Source: Adiantum capillus-veneris
Lineage: Eukaryota > Streptophyta > Polypodiopsida > Polypodiales > Pteridaceae
NCBI GenBank assembly: GCA_014529385.2
Contig: CM043964.1
Span: 104,519,587 to 104,583,586 of the forward strand
Direction of reading: 5' to 3'
DNA length: 64,000 nt
Shown: positions 9,173 through 20,639 of the stretch, in pieces
How the letters are laid out: each line of letters begins with the position of its first letter
Position numbering within the stretch: the first letter of the stretch is position 1
The notes under the pieces: model-generated
What the model was told of the DNA's origin: nothing
Databases searched by the model: none
What the model saw: the letters and a program-made list of their open reading frames with translations, nothing else
Made by a program: the position numbers and the translations under genes

Positions 9173-11689
9173 ATGAGTAGTGACGAGGATGTGGGACCGT
9201 CCAACCGAAACACCTATCTCTCAACGAGGGTCTTATGTCCTTGTAATCAATGCAAGCATGCTGTGCGACGGACAAGACGTGTTTCTTTGTAGCACGTTCG
9301 CGAATTTGGCGATTCGATCCATCTATTATAGATCGAGTTGTTGCCAATTATAACTCGTCGGACTCTGACGCTGGCCAACAAGCAGCAGTCTTGCAACCCA
9401 ATAGACGTGTTCGCAGGCGCTTTGGTCAAGCAGCATATGTGAGGCCACAAGATGTAGCCTCTGACAGCTCGGGGGATGATCATACAGAGCACATTCCCAA
9501 CGAGGCAATGTTTGAGCACGAGATTGATAAAATGATCGAGACGATCATGGATTCAGAAAGGCTTATCTATGATGATATGAAAAGTGAAGCTGATACGCCA
9601 TTGTATAATGGAGCACGTATGTCTAGATTGAAAGCACTCCTGGTTCTTCTCAACATGCAAGCAATGTTTGGATGGAGTGACACTAGCGTCACAACGCTTT
9701 TCAGGTGATCTATTACAATTAGTTTACTTTAATAAAACTCTAAATGTATAATGATCTGATAGATTTTTACACGACTGTATCGTATTTTTATGTTGTGTAG
9801 ATTGCTTAAAGAGCACATACTACCAGCTGACAATGTGATGCCAGATTCTCGAGATGAAGCAAGAAAGATTTTGCGAAACTTGGGGATGGATTACAATTCT
9901 ATCCACGCTTGTCCTAATGACTGCATTCTTTTCAGAGGGGAATACATAGACATGGAGAAGTGTCCGAAATGTGATTCCGAAAGATATCGAGTAGATCTCC
10001 ACGGGACAAAAATTCCACAAAAGGTTTTGCGACATTTTCCTCTGCTTCCTCGCATCAAGCATTTCTTCGAATGTAAGTCCATGGCCGCCCTAGCATCATG
10101 GCATGAGGAGAATAAATCTTCGGATGGTGTGCTACGAATTCCTGCAGATTGCGTAGCTTGGAAACATATAGATGGAACATGGTCGGATTTTGCCAGGGAA
10201 GCTCGAAATTTGCGCTTAGGCCTGGCTATGGATGGCGTAAATCCATTTGGTCAAAGATCAACATCTTACAGTGTATGGCCCGTTGTCATCATCAACTACA
10301 ACATTCCCCCGTGGTTGACTACGAAGAAGGCGCACCTATGGCTAAGCTTGATTGTGCCAGGGCGATATAAAGTGGAGAATATGGATGTGTATCTTCGTCC
10401 ACTATTGGAAGAGCTACAACAATTGTGGATTGGCATAGAGGTGCTGGATATGAGCCGACACACAGGAGGACGGAATTCTTTGATCAGAGGCATTCTAATG
10501 TGGACCATGCATGACTATCCCGGGCTAACAGAATGCTCAGGTGATCTATTGACACTCCTCACTCAGACACTATAAATCTTGTTTTTTCCCATAGTTGATC
10601 TATTATCATGTGTATACATGCAGGGCTTCAAACAAGCGGATACAGAGCATGTCTCACATGTGGACCTAGACTGAATGCACGTAGGGCGCTCTCACTGAAG
10701 AAGCAAATCTACGAAGGTCATCAAGCGTATCTTCCAGAGAATCGTGTGTTACACGACGGCTTTTTGAGAAGAGAGCCACCAAGGATGTCTGCACAAGCAT
10801 GGTTAGAGCAGAAGGAGATGTGCGAAGACGAATTGCCTCCAGGGATGAAGAGACTATCTCTATGGTACGAGTTACCATACTGGCCCCGACTCATGATCAA
10901 TCACTTGCTCGATCCAATGCACATATTCAAGAATGTGGGTAACCTACTATGGGACCATCTGACCGGCAAGAAAGATACTTTCGGAGCCAGAGTTGACCTT
11001 AGAAATGTGGATCGTATGGAGCAATATTGGGCGCAAAGAGCGTCTGATGGATCGATAAAACTCCCTAAAGCACCATGGATTTTCACAGGAGCCCAAGAAC
11101 GCAAAGTAAAAGAGACCATTCTATCTTTGCGGACCCCCACTAGCGTAATGCACTCGCTCCGAACGTGTTTTACTAAAGAAGGAAAGCTTACCGGTTTGAA
11201 GTCACACGATTGGCATAAAATGTGTCAGGTACGTTCATAGTGGACTTTAATATCATTGCATAAAATGTGGACTTTAATATCATTGCTGCACATACTTTAC
11301 AGTTTATTTTACCGGTTGCCATTGAGGGATGTTTGTCTCTCGACATCTGTAACACAATCTACAAACTTGCAAAGCTGGTGCAATGGATCTCACAAAAGGA
11401 GATCAACGTAGACTTCATACCATTCGCCAAACTAAATGCTGCGGAGCTTGTGTGCATGTTTGAGAAACATTTTTCTACTACCATGCTAACCATTCAGGTG
11501 CATCTTCTTATTCACATGGTTGATGAGGTGGAAATAGCTGGCACAATTCATTCCAGATGGATATTGTTCTTCTTAGAACGTTTCATGAAAACGCTTAAGG
11601 GATATGTGCGTCAAAAGGCACGTCCGAAGGGTAGCATGGCAGAAGGTTGGTTCGTATCAGAGTCCCTAGTGTACATTGGAGAGTTGTAA
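9173..11689 (+). pseudogene. CACTA transposase (Transposase_21 + partial DUF4218), tandem copy 2, 3'-deleted
   Basis: This would be the DDE-type nuclease that cuts CACTA ends. Exon 1 is 9173-9704, intron 9705-9800 (GT-AG), exon 2 9801-10540, intron 10541-10623, exon 3 10624-11228, intron 11229-11302, and exon 4 starts at 11303. It is the only copy retaining a complete intron 1 and the start of exon 2, including the CPNDC and CPKC cysteine pairs. Exon 2 contains LAMDGVNPFG, typical of Transposase_21. Lesions are a nonsense TAG at 9290-9292 (CAG in the sisters), a 1-bp loss near 9311, and a 3' deletion that joins the codons for SLVYIGE directly to sequence beyond the normal stop. The deletion removes the rest of DUF4218 and all of DUF4216 (about 1.26 kb in CACTA-2). 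Confidence 0.88.
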
Positions 11690-11915
11690 AAGCTCTGGCT
11701 CTCTAAGTACCTTCCATGGTGTATGCTCTTTTCTACTCGCGCTCATATCTTTTGATTGAAAATTCTGAGTTTTCGACTTGCCTCTTCTATCACTCAATTC
11801 ATTGCGTCATTGTATTTATATGCGTCATTACGTCATTGTATTTAATGGTCTTTGCGTCATTGTCTACTCCATTCATTCAATATTAAGTTTAAATATTCGT
11901 GTGTTTAATGCAGGT

Positions 11916-13225
11916 ATGGATGATGAGGAGTTTCTTTCTTCTTTGTCACCACAGCAGAGATAGTGGTACGTGGAGCGTCATCGCTCTGGCGCATCATCGC
12001 GCGTTCCTACTCCATCCACATCTCCCTCTCTTTCGGAGCATTCGGCGCGCTCCGAAGCTTCGGCGTCGACGAGAAGAGCTTCACACTCGTCTAGACACCG
12101 GCGCTCTAGTGGTGGCGGTGGCGGTTGTTGTGGGGATTCCGCCACCGATGCCTCCACACCGCCTTGTGTTCGACGAGGCTCTTTACCCTCCCCTTCTTTG
12201 CCCGCCCCCACACCAGCCACAGTATCGCCATCTACGCCAGGTTTTGCACGGCTGACTGTTCCTAGCAGCTACACACCTCTACCTACTCCGCCAGGAGCCA
12301 CCCCACTCGACACTCATCGCTTTGGGGCCCAGACGCCGGTGGAGACACCTGACGTCCGTACCCCCATCGACACGCCGCTAGAGACCCCTGCCGAGACACC
12401 CAGGTTCACGCGTCACCGGCCCGAGGGCTTGCCTTACTCCGTCGACTTCAGCGGCGGCATCATCATGGATGATGACGGCAAGAAGGTGATCTCGCGCATG
12501 TGTGGTCTTTGCTCTCAGCTGTTTAGACACTACATACTAAAAAAATGGAGTAAACTACCAAGTGATTTAAAAAACAGAGTTATCAGCATACTTGATGATG
12601 AGTTTCCTGTTCCAACACGGGATCAACGCTTCAATGAAGACCTGATGAAGATTTGAATGCGCGAATACTGCAAACACAAGCGTTCCGAAGTGCAAAAAGC
12701 AATCAAGCATGGGTGGAACAGGCCAGATTCGCTGGCCAAAGAAGATTAGAAGAATGCGAAGAAAGCAGCGCGCGAGAATCCCGACAAGTGGAAGCAACAA
12801 AAGGATGCAGCCAGAGCGCGAGTAGAGGCAGGGAGCTCGCACCACTTGGGGAGCGGTGGATGGGCATCATTTGAGGCCGATTTTGTAAGTGTTTTTGCAT
12901 TGCTCTTTATGCTCGATAGTTTAGGGTTTATGAGTTTTTTAATTCTAACATAATGAATTTTTTGTATGTGTTGACAGTGGTCGATGACAGGACGTGATCC
13001 CACATCGTACGAGCGCGAGTACGTAGGCAGGAAGGGCTTAAACGCCCTGATGGACATTCTCAGTTCTCGCGGCGGCATGGTTAGTATTAGGGTTTACTCT
13101 TTTCTATTGTTTGTATTGTTTTATAAATGTCGTTATATGTTTATACTTACTGAAAGCTGTCTTATTGTCTTTTTTTGCAGAATCCGACAGATACGCCGCT
13201 TGGACGCGATGAGACGTCTGACTAG
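11916..13225 (+). pseudogene. Second CACTA gene (Transposase_24/TnpA-like), nonsense copy
   Basis: The exon structure equals the intact gene in CACTA-2: 11916-12884, 12978-13079 and 13181-13225, with GT-AG introns. The product starts MDDEEFLSSLSPQQR, then has a Ser/Arg/Gly-rich region, a TP-rich repeat region (TPVETPDVRTPIDTP), and a conserved C-terminal block. Three premature stops are visible: TAG 11961-11963, TGA 12654-12656 and TAG 12747-12749, each a single-base change from CACTA-2. Family proteins of this type are thought to bind the subterminal repeats. Confidence 0.85.
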
Positions 13226-13589
13226 ACGACGTCAGTTTAGCCGTAGCTAGATAGCATTAGTTTAGGGTTTCTCATAGCTTATGTATCATGAGACGGATTT
13301 TATACGTCTTTTTGAACCATGTATATTATTACATTTGTCACCGCAGTTCATTTTGCCAATCAATTCTTTATGCCTATGATGTTGTACAATTGTCATTATT
13401 ACATTTGCCAATCAATTCATTTTGCCTATGATGTGTACAATTGTCAATTTTACACTTGTCAATTTTGCAAACAATGCGTCTTGTGGGTGACTATTTTGGG
13501 TCTATTATATACCCTTGCACTTTTTTTAAAAAGTGAATTAAGTACAATATGGTTGATGGGTGGCGGGGCATTCAATGCCCTGTCACCAA

Positions 13590-13810
13590 AAAAAAATTCT
13601 CTCGGGCGTTGCTATAACCGTCGCTATTTATGGCTCTGGAGCGTCGCTATAGACTTCTGTGTAAACGTCGCTATAACCGTCGCTATGAGCATCGCTATGA
13701 GCGTCTCTATATAGCAACGCATATAGCGACGCTCTCGTAGCGACGCTATTAGCGACGCCGGGGGTTATAAAAACCCAGTGTATTTGCGTCGCTAACAGCG
13801 TCACAAGAGC
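13590..13810. repeat. 3' subterminal repeat array of CACTA-1
   Basis: There are multiple copies of GCGTCGCTAT and its complement ATAGCGACGC in both orientations, some diverged (CGTCGCTATAACC). A few copies also lie at the 5' end (about 5678-5780). In characterised CACTA elements such repeats are the TnpA binding sites. That assignment here is an inference from position and repetition. Confidence 0.8.
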
Positions 13811-13831
13811 ACACAACCTCTTGTAGTGTAA

Positions 13832-13905
13832 ATAATGAGTGATGGTTAAAGAAAATTCAACTGCGTAATAGAACTTGTGTGAAATTCGAAAGTAGATACC
13901 TTACA
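13832..13905 (-). repeat. Chromovirus 3' LTR, second segment (right of CACTA-1)
   Basis: The 74 bases correspond to the last 74 of the right LTR (ending at 22512) and end in CCTTACA. Together with 2375-5655 they make a full LTR. Confidence 0.92.
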
Positions 13906-13914
13906 ATCTCCCCA
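13906..13914 (-). other. Polypurine tract of chromovirus
   Basis: The minus strand reads TGGGGAGAT immediately before the 3' LTR, the expected plus-strand primer position. Confidence 0.75.
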
Positions 13915-13934
13915 GCTTAGAATTTGAGATGCCC

Positions 13935-15237
13935 TCATCTGAAGAACAGTGAAGGGTAATCCTTAAGAAGGGATGTCTCATCTTCCCAAGTAGCATCTTC
14001 TATAGGAAAATCCTTCCATAAGATAAGATGTTCTTTGATGGATCTATTCCTAAGCTTTCTCTCCCGAGTTTCTAGGATAGTATCAGGTTGGAGTTGTAGA
14101 ACATCTTGAGCAGGTAAAATAATTTGCTCATCATCAAGGACATGGTCAGGGTTATATACATAAGGTTTTAACAGACTTACTTGAAATACATCATGCACTT
14201 TGAGATGAGAAGGGAGTTTTAGTCTATAAGCTTGATCACTTACAACCTTGATTATTTCGTAAGGTCCACAATATCGGTAGCTAAGCTTCTTATACCTTCC
14301 GAGAGATAGATTTCTCTTTTTGGGTTTTACTCGTAAGAAAACTTTGTCACCTTTTTTGAAAATCCGATCAGATCTTTTTAAGTCGGCGTACTTCTTTTGT
14401 CGATCTTGAGCCGCTTGAATATCCCTTCGAATAGCTTTGGTTTGAGCTTCAATTTCTTCAAGCATTTTCTTTGAGGCTTCTACCCTTATAGTGGGGTCAG
14501 AAAAGTTAAGGGGTGATAAACATTCTTGACCATAAAGAGCATTAAAAGGTGTCATTCCAATACTTCTATGAGTAAAGGAATTGTATGCATATTCTACCAA
14601 GGGTAGGTATTGAATCCACCTGCGAGGTTCTCTACTGCAGTAGGCTCTGAGGATGTCTTCAATTACTTGATTAACTCTTTCAATTTGGCCATCAGTTTGA
14701 GGATGATAAGCAATACTAAAACATAACTGGGTTCCAATAGCTTGAAACAATGATACCCAAAACTTTGAAGTAAACTTGGCATCACGATCACTGATAATCC
14801 TCTTGGGTAAACCATGAATTCTGAAAACCTCCTTCACAAACAAACGAGCAATATCTGAAGCTGTAAAGGTTGTCTTGACTAGGATTAAGTGAGCCACTTA
14901 AGTAAGAAAGTCGACTATGACCATGATTGAATCATAGCCAGCTTGGACAGAAGGAAACCCGGTGATAAATTAAGTCCATGCTAATACATTCCCATTTCAT
15001 TTGGGGAATATCTAAAGGATGTAATTTACCTGGCATCTTTAGTCTTTCTGCCTTGATCCTTTGACGAGACAAACACTGCTTGACATAGCGAAGGAGATCA
15101 CCCTTCATACCTTGCCAATAGTAACTTCTGCGAATTGCATTGAGAGTTTTGGCATAACCTGGATGTCCTGAAGTTGGGCCATCATGTGCTTCATATAGGA
15201 TAGCATTCCTTAGGGTAGAATCCCTAGGTATGTATAG
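13935..15237 (-). pseudogene. Chromovirus integrase with C-terminal chromodomain
   Basis: Integrase inserts the cDNA and the chromodomain steers it to particular chromatin. On the minus strand the catalytic core shows SMDLI, IISDRDAKFTSKFW and HPQTDGQIERVNQ (the D, D, E positions). It is followed by the GPY-type region and a chromodomain (ERKLRNRSIKEHLILWK, then ATWEDE). Lesions are a 4-base insertion near 14965 that shifts the frame after MDLI, and a TAA just before 14897 where the family has a codon (DFLT*VAHL). The 320-residue frame 14897-13935 is open to its end. The chromodomain identifies the chromovirus clade; the exact lineage needs a tree. Confidence 0.93.
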
Positions 15238-16872
15238 TCAATTCCTATAGTAAACTTTCCCATCTTCTAAGAAGTAATGTAGAGGTTTAGGCTGATTTGA
15301 TGATACCCTCTCTTCACATAGGATACTAGCAAGCATCTGGTAATCTGCATCTCTGACAGCAGCATCCGAGACCTTTTCTAAAATAGGGTTGTTAGACATG
15401 GAAATTGCCCCCAGAAAAGCTTTACGGCTTAGGGCATCTGCCACAACATTCTCCTTACCTCGTCTAAATTTAATAACAAAATCATATTCGTGCATGAGCT
15501 CTATCCATCTCCACTGCCTCATGTTAAGGTTAGGTTGGGTAAAAATCCACTTAAGGCTCTTTTGATCTGTTACCAATTGGAATTTGCGTCCCAATAGATA
15601 ATGTCTCCATAGCTTGAGAGCGTGAATAACTGCTAGCAATTCTAAATCATGTGTAGCATAATTCACTTCATGAATCCTAAGCTTCCGAGAAGTATAAGCT
15701 ACAGGCCTTCCTTCTTGAGTAAGGACTCCTCCTAATGCAAGGTTACTAGCATCTGTGATCACCTCGAATTCTTGGGTGAAGTCTGGAAGTTTTAAGAGAG
15801 GTTCTGAAGCAAGATACTCCTTAAACTGTTTGAAGCAAGATTCATGTTTTTCTTCCCAAAGTATCGTAGCTGCTTTCTTTAGCAAGTCGGTTAGTGGTGC
15901 AGCTTTAAGAGCATAGTCCTTTACAAAGATCCTGTACCACCCTGTGATACCTAAGAACCCTCTAACTTCAGTTTGTGAAGTGGGTTGAGGCCATTCCACA
16001 ATATCTTTGACTTTGTCAGGGTCAACAGAGACTCCTTCAGGTGAAATGATAAACCCGAAGTAACAGACCTTACGGGTAAAGAAGGTACATTTGCTCTTCT
16101 TTTCATACAACTTATTTTGGCGTAAAATCTCTAACACTTTCCTAACATGTCCTTCATGCTCTTCCTCTGATTTGGAATAAATGAAGATATCGTCAAAGAA
16201 TACTAGGAGAAAATCATCCAATAATTCTTTAAAGATATGGTGCATTAGATGATTGAAAGTTGCAGAAGCATTCGTAAGTCCGAAAGCCATCACTGTAAAT
16301 TCGTAATGACCATAACGAGTGTTGAAAGCTGTTTTGGAGATATCAGCCTCTCGGATTCGAATTTGATGATAGCCAGATCGAGGATCGATCTTTGTGAATA
16401 TTTTGGCTCTATGTAATCTGTCCAGCATCTCATCAATACGAGGAATTGGATATTTATTCTTGATGGTAACCTGATTTAAGCCCCTATAATCTATGCAAAG
16501 TCGAAGAGAGCCATCCTTTTTCTTTTGGAAGAGAACGGGAGCACCCCATGGAGATGTACTAGGTCGGATAAACCCTTGCTCAATCAACTGCTTGAGCTGC
16601 TCCTTGAGTTCTATAGACTCTGGAAGTGACATCTTGTACGGCGCTCTTGAGACTGGTTCACTACCTGGAAAAAATTTGATTTCATGGTCTACCTCCCTAG
16701 GTGGTGGTAGTTGAGAAAGTTCAGCGGGGAAAACATCCAAAAATTCTTCTAGCCACATTGCTTCAGGGTTCGAAGAAGATTTTTCTACTTTGTTTAGCTT
16801 GACTACAAAAATTTGTTGACCCTTGCATAACCCTTTCAAAAGACGATTAGCTTTGACCAAGTAAGCTTTTGG
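15238..16872 (-). pseudogene. Chromovirus reverse transcriptase and RNase H
   Basis: The frame stays open for about 540 codons and ends at TGA 15238-15240 in the RNase H-integrase linker. It contains the template grip region, the RT core with [19 protein letters not shown], the catalytic [10 protein letters not shown] box (FxDD), and the connection and Ty3-type RNase H with [27 protein letters not shown] and [12 protein letters not shown]. It is in the same frame as the upstream protease, separated only by TGA 16873-16875, so the ancestral gag-pol was probably one frame. Catalytic residues of RT and RNase H look intact. Confidence 0.95.
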
Positions 16873-17589
16873 TCATCCATTCTGGCCTTGAATAGTGACT
16901 TCTTGACCTTGGTTGTCCACAAAAGTAACACTTCCTTGGGCACAATGTATATTGGCATTATGACTGGCTAACCAATCCATTCCAAGAATTCTGTCATAGA
17001 GTCCTATGGGTAAGGTTCGAAAAGTAGCAGAAGTAGAGTATTCTCCCAACTTGAAATCTATTTTTCCCACAGTGTACTGAGATAACACCTCCTTTCCATT
17101 GGCTAATTCAACTCTCATCTTTCTTGCAGGGTGTTGATTAAGTCCTAACTTCCTTAAACATTTAGGTAACAAGAAAGAATGAGTACTACCACAATCAATA
17201 AGAAGCTCAAATTTTTCACCTTGGTGATTTGCAGGTGTTTGAATGACAGCATATTGTTGTCTTGCTCTTGGGTTATCAATTGCAGCATGTAGAGTTGCTC
17301 TTTCCTCTTGTTCTTCTCCCAATGTTAGCTCTCCTATGATAGCATTGACTCTGACAGCCATTCCGCGCCCTCGACCTCGTTCTCCATTTCTTCCTCCACG
17401 ATTTATTATTTGGCCTCGTCCTCTAGCTTGATTAGGTGTATTTGTTGCGGAGACTCGCCTAGGACATACATTCCTAAAATGTCCTAGCTCGTTGCATTCA
17501 TAGCATCTGAGATCTGCATTTTGAGCTCCATTTGCTGAAGCTGCAACTATTGGATGAGTTTGGTGAAGTGGGTGAACTTGCCTTTGGTT
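16873..17589 (-). pseudogene. Chromovirus nucleocapsid zinc knuckle and protease
   Basis: Directly after the gag stop and in the same frame, the minus strand encodes an intact CCHC knuckle CYECNELGHFRNVC (about 17520-17470). An RG-rich linker follows, then an aspartic protease with LLIDCGSTHSFLL, where the active-site triad reads DCG rather than DSG or DTG. Later ILGMDWLASH fits the downstream protease motif of chromoviruses. It ends at TGA 16873. Confidence 0.9.
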
Positions 17590-18207
17590 CTACATCATAG
17601 GCCGTCCTCTCCTTCCAGCATTCCTTATATTTCCATTTCGCACCCTTTGAGAGTTTGACATCTCTTTAGCTAAGGGTTTAGCTCTTAAAAGAGCATCTTG
17701 CAAATAAACAGGACTCATAGCTTCTAAACGTGTATTTAAAGGATCATTTAGTCCGTGGCAGAAATGGGCTACTTGTTGATCTGTGGTCATTGGCGGAGCA
17801 TAGCGCCTAAGAGTTACAAATTTGGAGTAGTATTCTTCCACTGTAAGATGAAACTGACGTAAGTTGAAGAATTCCTTCATCTTAAGGGATTCGTGTGCAG
17901 GTGGAAGATAACGTCCTTTGACATCATACTTAATATCTTCCCAAGTTTGAGTGTGTTGAGCTACTTGATTATCTTTGCAGTGTTGTTTCCACCAAAGCTT
18001 GGCATCCCCTGTGAGACGAAACATAGCCAACATTGCTTGGTTATCGGGAGTAGTATCAACAGCAACAAAATAATCCTCCATCTCTTCGAGCCACACTTCT
18101 GCATCGCGCTCAACTAGGGCTCCTTCCCCTTTGAAAGAGGGAAGTTTAGCTTTCTTGAGAAGTAGCTTTTTCTCTTGAAGAGATGTGTACACCGCACTCT
18201 GTACCAT
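17590..18207 (-). pseudogene. Chromovirus gag (capsid)
   Basis: The 205-residue frame has a Retrotrans_gag domain: a WLEEMEDYFVAV helix, AKLWWKQHCKD, WEDIKYDVKGRYLPP, then a C-terminal basic region. It ends at TAG 17590-17592, but the frame continues immediately into the zinc knuckle, so the stop is most simply a mutation splitting gag. The alternative of programmed readthrough is not supported by any structure I can see. Confidence 0.9.
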
Positions 18208-18374
18208 ATAGGTTAAGTGAAACTTTATTGGATACTCTAACTTTAATCCACTTTAAGGCAAGACTTGATCAGACAATAATACAAACAAAAGATAATATTA
18301 ATCCAAACTTTATTTATATACACATTATTTGCTACCAAGGTTGGTAGTCTTTAGGTACAAGGATTGTAATGTCT

Positions 18375-18960
18375 CTATATTTTGAGTTTAGTGACTACAA
18401 AAGGATGGGCTAAAGTATCAAAGTAATAAGTTTCCTGTGACCCTTGAAAGCTACGAGATACAAATATGGGTCGAATCCTACCACCATGGATAACTTTTGT
18501 AACTTGGTTATAGACCCATTGAGTCTGAGATATCTTTTCTCCTCCCAAGGTAATGGTAGCATGCATCCGAATTCTTAGTACCAAGGAAAAGATACACTTC
18601 GATGACTTTTAACTCCTCTGCCCTTCGAAGTTTCATGAGGTTGGTATCCATGCACCATATCTTGTCCGCATCGATGGTATAGATTCCTCCAGATGGACTC
18701 CAATTGATACCCCATCCTCTATGCACCCTTGGGATAGATGGTGCAAACACCCTATCCAAAATCATCATCACCCTTTTTCGAACTTGATAATTTGGTGATT
18801 GGCATGCATTTTCAAACATGATGGTGAACACCTGGAATTTCTGGTAGGCTGAATGAACATTTTCCTGTACCAGGAAAGTTCAGTCTTCAATACCATATAA
18901 AAACTCAAAACAATTTTTCTAGGTTCTTTTATTATTTCAAACATTCGCATCCTTCAATAT
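18375..18960 (-). pseudogene. Uncharacterised coding-like leader region upstream of gag
   Basis: Between the primer site and gag, the minus strand has three overlapping frames: 18950-18768, 18831-18508 and 18584-18375. They look like one protein of about 190 residues cut by two frameshifts. Recognisable stretches include FAPSIPRVHRGWGINWSPSG, IWCMDTNLMKLRRAEELKVI and FVSRSFQGSQETYYFDTL. I recognise no family. It could be a captured host fragment, an extra open frame of this element family, or chance. The amino-acid composition looks protein-like rather than repeat-derived. Confidence 0.35.
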
Positions 18961-19000
18961 CCAAACATCAATCTAAAAATCTCCCCAAGCTTTAACCTAG

Positions 19001-19012
19001 GCTCTGATACCA
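19001..19012 (-). other. Primer-binding site, initiator tRNA-Met
   Basis: The minus strand reads TGGTATCAGAGC, the standard complement of the plant initiator tRNA-Met 3' end. It lies one base inside the 5' LTR and fixes both the LTR boundary and the element orientation. Confidence 0.95.
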
Positions 19013-20639
19013 CTGTGAGGTCCCTACCCCTTTTTGAGAGGAGCGGAGTACCTTTGATAGGTCTCCAATCCTGAAAAAGAAAAACCAACAGACATTGCCT
19101 TAGCTCCTACGTAGCCACGGGCATAGACCGTTAGTGAAGGATTGGTCCTATCTCCCTATGGCGGAGTGTGACCACCATAACCCTCTCTAAAAACTATCTA
19201 TAATCAATTATACCTAAAAGTATAAATCTTAGAGTGAACAACCTGTGCGCTTTTTTCCCCATGTTTCAGAAGCACAGCCGCCAAGGTTTGTCTCTTTAAA
19301 GATTTATAAATAATAAAAAAAATTCTAGCATTGGAAAGTTACCCGACTCATCGGGTCCACCCGTCCATAGAATGATACCGTCGGGGTATCATTCTCCCAC
19401 TTTCCACCCCGCACTCACCCTTCTTTTGTTATCTAATTACTACCACACTGTTTAAACATACATGTTTCTTTACTTTATTTATGATACTGGTTCGTTAAAA
19501 CAGCCCTTCAAACAGTATTACAAACAATCGTCAAACAAGAAGTCGTCCAATTTTAAACCAACAACCCTTGGATTAGGTTCACTCAAGAATCTCTACTGGC
19601 GCTATTATGCCCGATCGGTATATACATTATTTATAAAAACCGTTGTCCTCATGAGCGTCCCATACCGCTCGACAAGTACTCGTTGTGCTAATCTCGATGT
19701 ACTCCCGTCACAGCAACAACGGTGCCAATCTGGGCGTCATCCTCACGCCACCACAAAACAAAACTGCAATATCCAGCTGGGCTAATCTGGGTGTACTCCC
19801 ACCACAGCCTTAGCGGTGCCATTCTGGGCGTCATCTCACGCCTCGGCAACTGCCACATAATACCAGCGCTAATAAGTAGAGATACTTGAGATAAACCATA
19901 CCGAAGGTTTTGGACAAACATTCTTTCCTATAGAAACCAGTTTAATCAGACATTCTTTCCTACTTGTCAGCCAAATTTCTTGAGGTTAAGCCCCGTGGTT
20001 TCGGTCATTGTTTTCTTTTCATAAGGTAAATATTATATTCCTATGGTCTCGCATATGCAATGATGCATAACTTGAAACTACAATACTAACCTGTACCATA
20101 GCTCCAATTGGTGCGAAGGAGTTCCACGGCTACTTGTACCGGCTTCATGATCATTAGCGCCTTGTGTTCGAGCACGCTTTGGAGCCATTTTTTTGTACTA
20201 CACTTATGTTATACACTTAGAACTTTAAATTGGTCAATTTTCCTAGTAATCGCTTGTTTCCAAAGAGAGTCTGTAATTTGAACCCTCGCCAACTCAGATT
20301 TACACTTATTGTTGTTGTTTTACATCTAATTTCTATACATCAAATATTTGCTAATTGTAATTAATCAAAAATTAAATGTGTAAACTATGAGTGAAAGTTT
20401 AGGAATACATTACTTTTATGCTTCACATTCTAATCCAATTCTAAGTTCAATTTCTATACTTCAACTAAATCAATTTTTAGTATTATTTAAAATTCTACGT
20501 AATCTAATTGACAATAAAATTGTTGAATGAGAATTTCATCATGTATAATAAGAATATGATAAGTTCTCTTATGTATTAACTATGCATAAGTTAAAAGTGA
20601 AGATGCACTAACTAGAGAGAGTAGGTATACTTAGAGAGA

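Larger units (their letters stand above)
5656..13828 (+). mobile_element. CACTA-1 (En/Spm-type) element nested in chromovirus LTR
   Basis: The 8173-bp element has 12-bp terminal inverted repeats CACTACAAGAGG and CCTCTTGTAGTG. It is flanked by the 3-bp duplication TAA (5653-5655 and 13829-13831), and the intact right LTR shows the uninterrupted site with a single TAA. Contents from left: subterminal repeats, microsatellites, a tRNA-like segment, an HMA gene fragment, two tandem partial copies of the transposase gene, a TnpA-like pseudogene, and subterminal GCGTCGCTAT repeats. It is 759 bp longer than CACTA-2 because of a tandem duplication of about 2.1 kb, and it lacks the last transposase exons. 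Confidence 0.97.

Noticed and set aside
17590-17592. Possible programmed readthrough at the gag stop of the chromovirus
   Set aside because: Other stops (16873, 15238, 14898) and a frameshift in the same gene show general decay, and no stimulating structure was evident.
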